NCBI GenBank assembly: GCA_013339895.1 | Contig: JABACO010000019.1 | Coordinates: 62,001-126,000 of the forward strand | DNA length: 64,000 nt | Source of the DNA: Ephydatia muelleri | Taxonomy: Eukaryota > Porifera > Demospongiae > Spongillida > Spongillidae | Reading direction: 5' to 3' | In this document: piece by piece, positions 59,096 to 64,000 of the stretch | Layout of the letters: every line of letters starts with the position of its first letter | Numbering within the stretch: the first letter of the stretch is position 1 | Made by a program: the position numbers and the translations under genes | The notes under the pieces: model-generated | Seen by the model: the letters and a program-made list of their open reading frames with translations, nothing else | What the model was told of the DNA's origin: nothing | The model's database searches: none

Positions 59096-59215
59096 TTTAT
59101 ATTATCTCTGGTGCATGTAAGTTAACAACAGTTAACCGCCTACCGCCTGATCGCGACGACGTGGCCATATGCCTCTACGGCTCTACCAGATGGCCAAAAT
59201 AATTTTTGTTGCCAA
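59096..59215 (+). pseudogene. Possible fragment of a third membrane protein gene copy
   Basis: TATTATCTCTGGTGCATGTA and the nearby CATATGCCTCTAC...ACCAGATGGCC segment resemble the start of exon 2 of the gene at 45403-46507. The match is short and soon lost. Confidence 0.35.
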
Positions 59216-59240
59216 TCTGCCCACGGCACTAGTCTCGTAC

Positions 59241-59306
59241 CCAGACCCACCATGACGTAAGTGTTTATCGCTTACAGTATAAACACTACGACAGGTGGGT
59301 CTGGGA
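59241..59306. repeat. 66-bp hairpin, MITE-like
   Basis: The outer arms are CCCAGACCCACC and its complement, and the inner arms AGTGTTTAT and ATAAACACT. It lies about 130 bases upstream of the RecQ start. Confidence 0.8.
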
Positions 59307-59436
59307 ATATCGTCGAACATTTTTGTTCCAGCGTCCTTGATTTTTGAGGACGGAAGTTTACATCTAAATTTAGATTTACGTAATGTCCGTGGTATTATGA
59401 TAATTAATACTCAAAACGCAATTTCTAGTATTTGCG

Positions 59437-60868
59437 ATGTCGGATGAAGGCCCGATAGAGGAGTCAATATTGCATGCTGCCCGTAGGTTAGGATACCATG
59501 ATCTTCGAGAGCATCAATTGCATGCTGCAAAGAAATTCTTGCAAGGGAATGACGTCTTTGTTAGTCTGCCTACTGGAAGTGGAAAGTCCCTTATTTATGC
59601 TGTTCTACCGTTTGCGTTTGACCACTTACGCGGCAGCGAAGGCAGCATTGTGGTCGTTGTTTCACCGTTACTCTCGCTAATGAAGGATCAAGTAAGAGAT
59701 ATAAACTGTACATATACAGATATGAGGACTTAATGCATTGTTTCGTCTAAGGTTACTGCGCTGTGTGTGCGAGGACTTAGAGCAGCGTGTATTACTGGTG
59801 AAGCAAGCAGTGATCAACAGCTACAGGCCAGCGTCATGAATGGAGAGTTTCAACTTCTCTTGATTGGTCCTGAACTTCTATTACTACACCCTCTTTGGAG
59901 AGCCATGGTTCGGGTTCCTGTTTACATTGAAAAACTAGTAGCTTTTGCTATTGACGAAGCTCACTGCATTGCTCAATGGTAAAAATTACATGCATATACA
60001 GGATTCATATTACTGTGTGTGTATTTTCAGGGGAGATAACTTTAGGCAGGAATTCAGCAACCTTGGAGAGATTAGATGCTTGATACCACCTAGCATTAAT
60101 CTCTTGGCTTTGACAGCTACTGCCACAGTCACAACAAGGAAGAAAATACAATGCATTCTAGGAATGAAAGATCCTGTCATCATTGCCGTGTCACCAGACA
60201 AGGCCAATATGTCCTACTGGGTGAAAGAAAGAGGAACTGTAGAGGAAACGTTTGCCCCACTTGCTGCTATGTTACGTAATGAGAGAACTAAAATGCCCAG
60301 AGTTATCATCTTCTGTCGGCGATGTGAAGACTGTGCATCGATATATGACTTTTTCCTCTCCACACTGAAGCATGAATTTACTGAGCCGATATCTGCCCCT
60401 AATGTGTCTAAGTTCAGACTCGTGGACATGTACACTAGTGTCACCCAAAAGGAGGTTCAGGAACGCATCGTAAAATCATTCTCCTGTGCAACTGCCTCTC
60501 TTCGCATAGTAGTGTGTACTATTGCATTTGGTATGGGGATAGATTGTGCAGGTGTCAACCAGGTTATTCACTGGAGGCCTTCTGCTGATGTGGAAAGTTA
60601 CATGCAAGAATGTGGTAGAGCTGGGCGAAATGGTCAGGCATCTAGTGCAGTGATTTATGTAAACAAATCTGACCTCAGCATTAGAACTACCTCAAAAGAA
60701 ATGAAGAACTATTGTGTCCAACAACAGATGTGCAGGCGTTCAATTCTGTGTTCCTACTTTGACTGTTCAACAGCACAAGTTATTGGTTGTGCATGTTGTG
60801 ACATTTGTTCAAAGAACTGTGAGTGCACTGATTGTAAATGTAAAAGCTTTCCTGTCCAACTATCTTAG
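59437..60868 (+). CDS. Compact RecQ-family helicase, 439 aa, three exons
   Basis: The exons are 59437-59691, 59752-59978 and 60031-60868, all GT/AG with matching phases. The protein has the RecQ set of motifs in order: motif 0 (GYHDLREHQLHAA), Walker A (LPTGSGKS), DEAHCIAQW with the RecQ loop GDNFR, LTATAT, IIFCRRCEDC, VCTIAFGMGID and QECGRAGRNGQ. A Cys-rich zinc-binding segment (CRRSILCSYFDC...CACCDICSKNC) ends the protein. The winged-helix RQC and HRDC domains are missing, so it is shorter than BLM, WRN or RECQ1. It would unwind DNA 3-prime to 5-prime by family knowledge. It converges on a DUF6589 gene, and its last exon end has been tandemly duplicated downstream. Confidence 0.88.
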
Positions 60869-61345
60869 TATATTTGTTTGTGACTGTGCCATAGAAGTGA
60901 TTATGTAGGGACAGCTGCACCCCACTTGTTAGCATTGCTGATAATGTGACAGCTGTCATAAGAGTGATATCACAAATAGATCAGACAAACATGAGCAGGT
61001 GCCTAGGCGCCAAGGATCTAGTGCAGGAATCTGACCTCAGAAGTATTGTGCAGATGTACAGGCGTTCTATTCTGTGTTCTTACTTTGACTGTTCAACAGC
61101 ACTAGTTACTGGTTGTGCATGTTGTGACGAACTGCGAGTGCACTGATTGTAAAGGTAAAAGCCAACTATCTCTTAATATATTCATCTCCTTTGTGTGACT
61201 GTGCCATAGAACTGATTATGTAGGGACAGCTGCTAAGTATTCAGCACCCCACTTGTTAGCATTGCTGATAATGCGACAGCTGTCATAATTATATAAGAGT
61301 GATATCACAAATAGGTCAGGTGAGCAGGTGCCTAGGCGCCAAGGG
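60668..61345 (+). repeat. Tandem duplication of the RecQ 3-prime end, 362-bp period
   Basis: Units 60668-61015 and 61030-61345 share TCTGACCTCAG, the Cys-rich coding end (CRRSILCSYFDCSTA is repeated as YRRSILCSYFDCSTA), the 3-prime UTR and the end mark GTGCCTAGGCGCCAAGG. The second unit lacks about 45 bases of coding sequence near its start and cannot extend the protein. Confidence 0.88.
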
Positions 61346-61438
61346 TGGTGATTGCAATGTTGTCTGTGTGTGTCTGTGTGTGGAAGGGAGAAAGGGAAGT
61401 AATATGCAACACTGCCAATTTTATGCAAGTTAAATCAT

Positions 61439-63967
61439 TTACCAAATGTGGTCTTCTTTTAAAAAAATACGTAGTTGCTGCATCATCCAGTCTCTAAATT
61501 TGTTTACATTGATACTACTGATTAGTTGATTGCTCTCTATGGATTTAAAGTTTTGATGAAATCTTCCAGGTTGCATATGAAAGTTGCCATTGTGTACAAG
61601 TTCAGTGACAAGTTTGTTTAGGTCTTCTTCTTCAGAGCGTCGTGTGTGCGCCTTTGTTACAACTGTTCCTGTCATTGCATCAAAATTGGTAATAATTTCT
61701 GAAAGAGGACCCAATGCTTTTCCAACTTTAGATATTGCACTGGGAGTTTTGTTTGCTCCAAGATGTGAAATAGCATCCTTGCATAGCCGGTTCAAATGTT
61801 CCATGTGGAGATCAGCAGAAATATTACACCCTGTTTTTCCATGTATATTAACAAATCGTCCCCAAAGCATTTGAGCAGCATACCGAGGAGGCAGTATGTA
61901 GTAGTATGATGCCAATAACTGCAAGGCTTCAATGCAATAGTTCTTGTGACCTGTTCCACGAAACAAAAGAAAAAAGAACTTCCAACATCTAAGAACACGA
62001 AAGCCATCACCCTCTCGAACTGCATCCTTGAACTCAAGGTAAAGAAGACCCAATGACATAACTTCCATAGTATACTTCAGTATATGGTCAGAACTATCCT
62101 TATAATCTCTATATGGATAGCTTATATTAATGAATTTGCTGCATATTGACACCACTAGTGATTCAAGAGCAGCCTGCTGATCTGAAGGAAGTGTAGAGGA
62201 TGAAAAGTTTAGCAGAAAGTCTGATGAATTGCTAACACCAACAGAATGCAGTGCTGCTGCAATTACATGACTTGATGTTACCAGCTCCAAAAAGTCCTCA
62301 CATGCATTCATGTCTTTTTTGACATCCTTACTAACATTTCTTCTGTTGATGAGGATCTTAAGTTGGTAAAGAGTACCGACATCCAGAGTGGAGGTTGCTT
62401 TGTACAAATGTGACCATAAAACCTAAAAGATGAATTGGAACACATACATGTGACCTGGAATAAAATTTTATATGTTTATGAACTCACCTGCATAAAACAC
62501 ATTTTTGTGTGCCAGTCCTCCACAACAGGAATGAATGCATCCAGTCGCATTCTACCATTATCAGAGTTTCTGCGGATACTCTGGCTGCCTCGAACTCTGG
62601 CTGCAGTGAGCTGGTCACCACCAATCAGTATTTGACAAAAGTGATCTATCTCTATGTCTGTAACTTCTGGTTCTCCGCTTGTGTCCTCAGGGTCCTCAAA
62701 GTGTTGAATTGTTCTGATAGAAGGAACATACTTGTGTAACCCATCGAGGATATCCATCATGTCATCCAACTTATTCTCATTCTTTAATAATACTCCCAGT
62801 GGGACCTGTAATAAGGATAAGAAAAAGTAATAAGGTACGAACTAGGTAAGAAGTCAGATGTTGTTTTTAATATAAAGGCATACCACTTCAGATTTCTTTG
62901 ACATAGCAACAGAGTATGGATGAGGAATATGCTGTAGTACCACGGAAGACAGGTGGCTAATCCCGGGAATGTGTTTCACTAATATTCTCATCATCAGTGT
63001 ACAGAAGTTCGCTTCTAAGCTTTGACAGTCTTCAGGTGATGGTAAAAAAAGGTTAACATCTATTTCTTTGGAAGTGACAAGTGGTACTTCAGGTGATAAG
63101 TCACTGACATCCACTCTATCCTTCACTGCATATGAATGAAAGTAATGTAAAGAAGTGGACTGATGATTATGTCGCATATCTCGAGGTCTGACTGTCTTGT
63201 CTATGTTGTCCCCAACTATGCGAAACCCACACCATCCAATGGTGGGGTCACTGTCATCCTCAGATGCAGATACTGTCTCTGAAGAAGGTTGATCTGTCAG
63301 ACTTTTCTCAGAGCCAGAAAGTGTACATTCATCTGCACAATGAACATCCACATTAATCTGAATTACTATAACCAAATGCCCTACCAGAATATCTTTCTGA
63401 CAAAGGTGAGTGAAGAGGATGAGATGGGATAGGACTACTTCCACAAAGCAGTTCACCTCCTATAACATGAACAGATGAAAACATAGTATGACTGAACAAT
63501 GGTACAAGTAAAGAGAGTTTGGGCACCAACACTGATGATTCATCAATTGAAAGATGAAGAAATTTCTTTTACCATTAGGTGATTCCAACTGCATGCTGAG
63601 TGGAGACATATTTGGACATTGCAGTGAATTTGTCTCTGATGAATCGCTTTGTGAACTTGAGTCTGAACAAGGTGACACAGTAACTTCAAGTGGCTGAGGG
63701 AAGGGGACATCAGATTCACTCCCATACTCAAAAGAGTTGTCTAATCCTCCAAACTGCATCCGAGCAACTGGACCCTATAAAAAAGTAGGCATTCAATGGC
63801 CACATCAATAGCACACAACTGGTAACCTGATTTGTTGAAATGGTAGATTTAAGGCTGTTCACCCAATCCAGAACACGTTGGTCATGGTTTTCTCCCATCT
63901 GGTCTATGATACGCCTTGTCATGAAAGTTGACAAACAGATTCCTAGCTTCTGCAGCCTGTTATACAC
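61439..63967 (-). CDS. DUF6589-domain protein, 3-prime part, at least six exons
   Basis: The exons on the minus strand are 63967-63827, 63774-63573, 63459-63385, 63332-62884, 62805-62488 and 62422-61439. Phases agree throughout, giving 722 residues without a stop. Recognisable segments are VYNRLQKLGICLS near the start, GFRIVGDNIDKTVRPRDMR and SLHYFHSYAVKDR, then IGGDQLTAARVRGSQ and VVEDWHTKMCFMQ, and LINRRNVSKDVKKDMNA. These are typical of the DUF6589 family, found in many copies in cnidarians, sponges and fungi. The first exons lie beyond the right edge of the window. Function is unknown. A link to transposition is suspected from its multi-copy habit, not shown here. It converges on the RecQ gene, with 570 bases between the two stops. 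Confidence 0.85.
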
Positions 63968-64000
63968 CTATTTGACCATTACATAATATGATTTGAACTG

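Overview
This window looks like genomic DNA from an animal, probably an early-branching marine invertebrate such as a sponge (an inference, not proven). It has spliced genes with short introns and GT/AG borders. It also has many CA/GT microsatellites and minisatellites, and transposon families typical of sponge and cnidarian genomes. No bacterial operon, ribosome-binding-site logic, CRISPR array or rRNA was seen.

Layout. From 0.5 to 5.5 kb there is an intact transposon with TTAA target duplications that encodes a 1,355-residue SAP-domain protein. From 6.6 to 8.6 kb there is a three-exon piggyBac-type transposase. From 9.0 to 11.2 kb there is a microsatellite-rich foldback repeat abutting a decayed PB1-domain gene. 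From 14.2 to 18.9 kb lie the catalytic-domain exons of a protein kinase D (PKD) gene. A frameshift breaks its catalytic loop, and one intron holds about 36 copies of a 29-bp minisatellite. From 19.3 to 21.5 kb and from 29.3 to 31.5 kb are two head-to-head pairs of near-identical PB1-domain genes. Each pair is a large palindrome around a shared promoter region, and the two pairs are inverted relative to each other. Between them, at 22.5 to 27.2 kb, sits a degraded relative of the first transposon. A 1.1-kb Ginger-like element is nested inside its terminal repeat, and target duplications are visible for both.

From 33.7 to 37.7 kb and from 40.7 to 44.7 kb are two tandem paralogues of an unusual gene: a long ARM/HEAT-like helical region fused to an arginyl-tRNA-protein transferase (ATE1) domain. 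The first copy is broken by point indels and the second is intact (1,291 residues). A tract of about 185 bp in the transferase domain is almost identical between them and suggests gene conversion. From 45.4 to 55.1 kb is a tandem segmental duplication carrying two copies of a three-exon multipass membrane protein gene, separated by GA/CT-rich repeat fields. From 55.6 to 56.9 kb is a dead tyrosine recombinase whose core-binding domain has been expanded by a 39-bp minisatellite. The right end holds a compact RecQ-type helicase (59.4 to 60.9 kb) converging on a partial multi-exon DUF6589 gene (61.4 kb to the window edge).

How it fits together. Most of the window is mobile or duplicated DNA. The strongest candidate for something undescribed is the ARM-ATE1 fusion. 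The RecQ/DUF6589 pair may also belong to one mobile unit. Long uninterrupted frames elsewhere (4.1 kb, 3.6 kb, 2.2 kb spliced) argue that the sequence is accurate, so the single-base lesions in the kinase, the first ATE1 copy and the recombinase are probably real.
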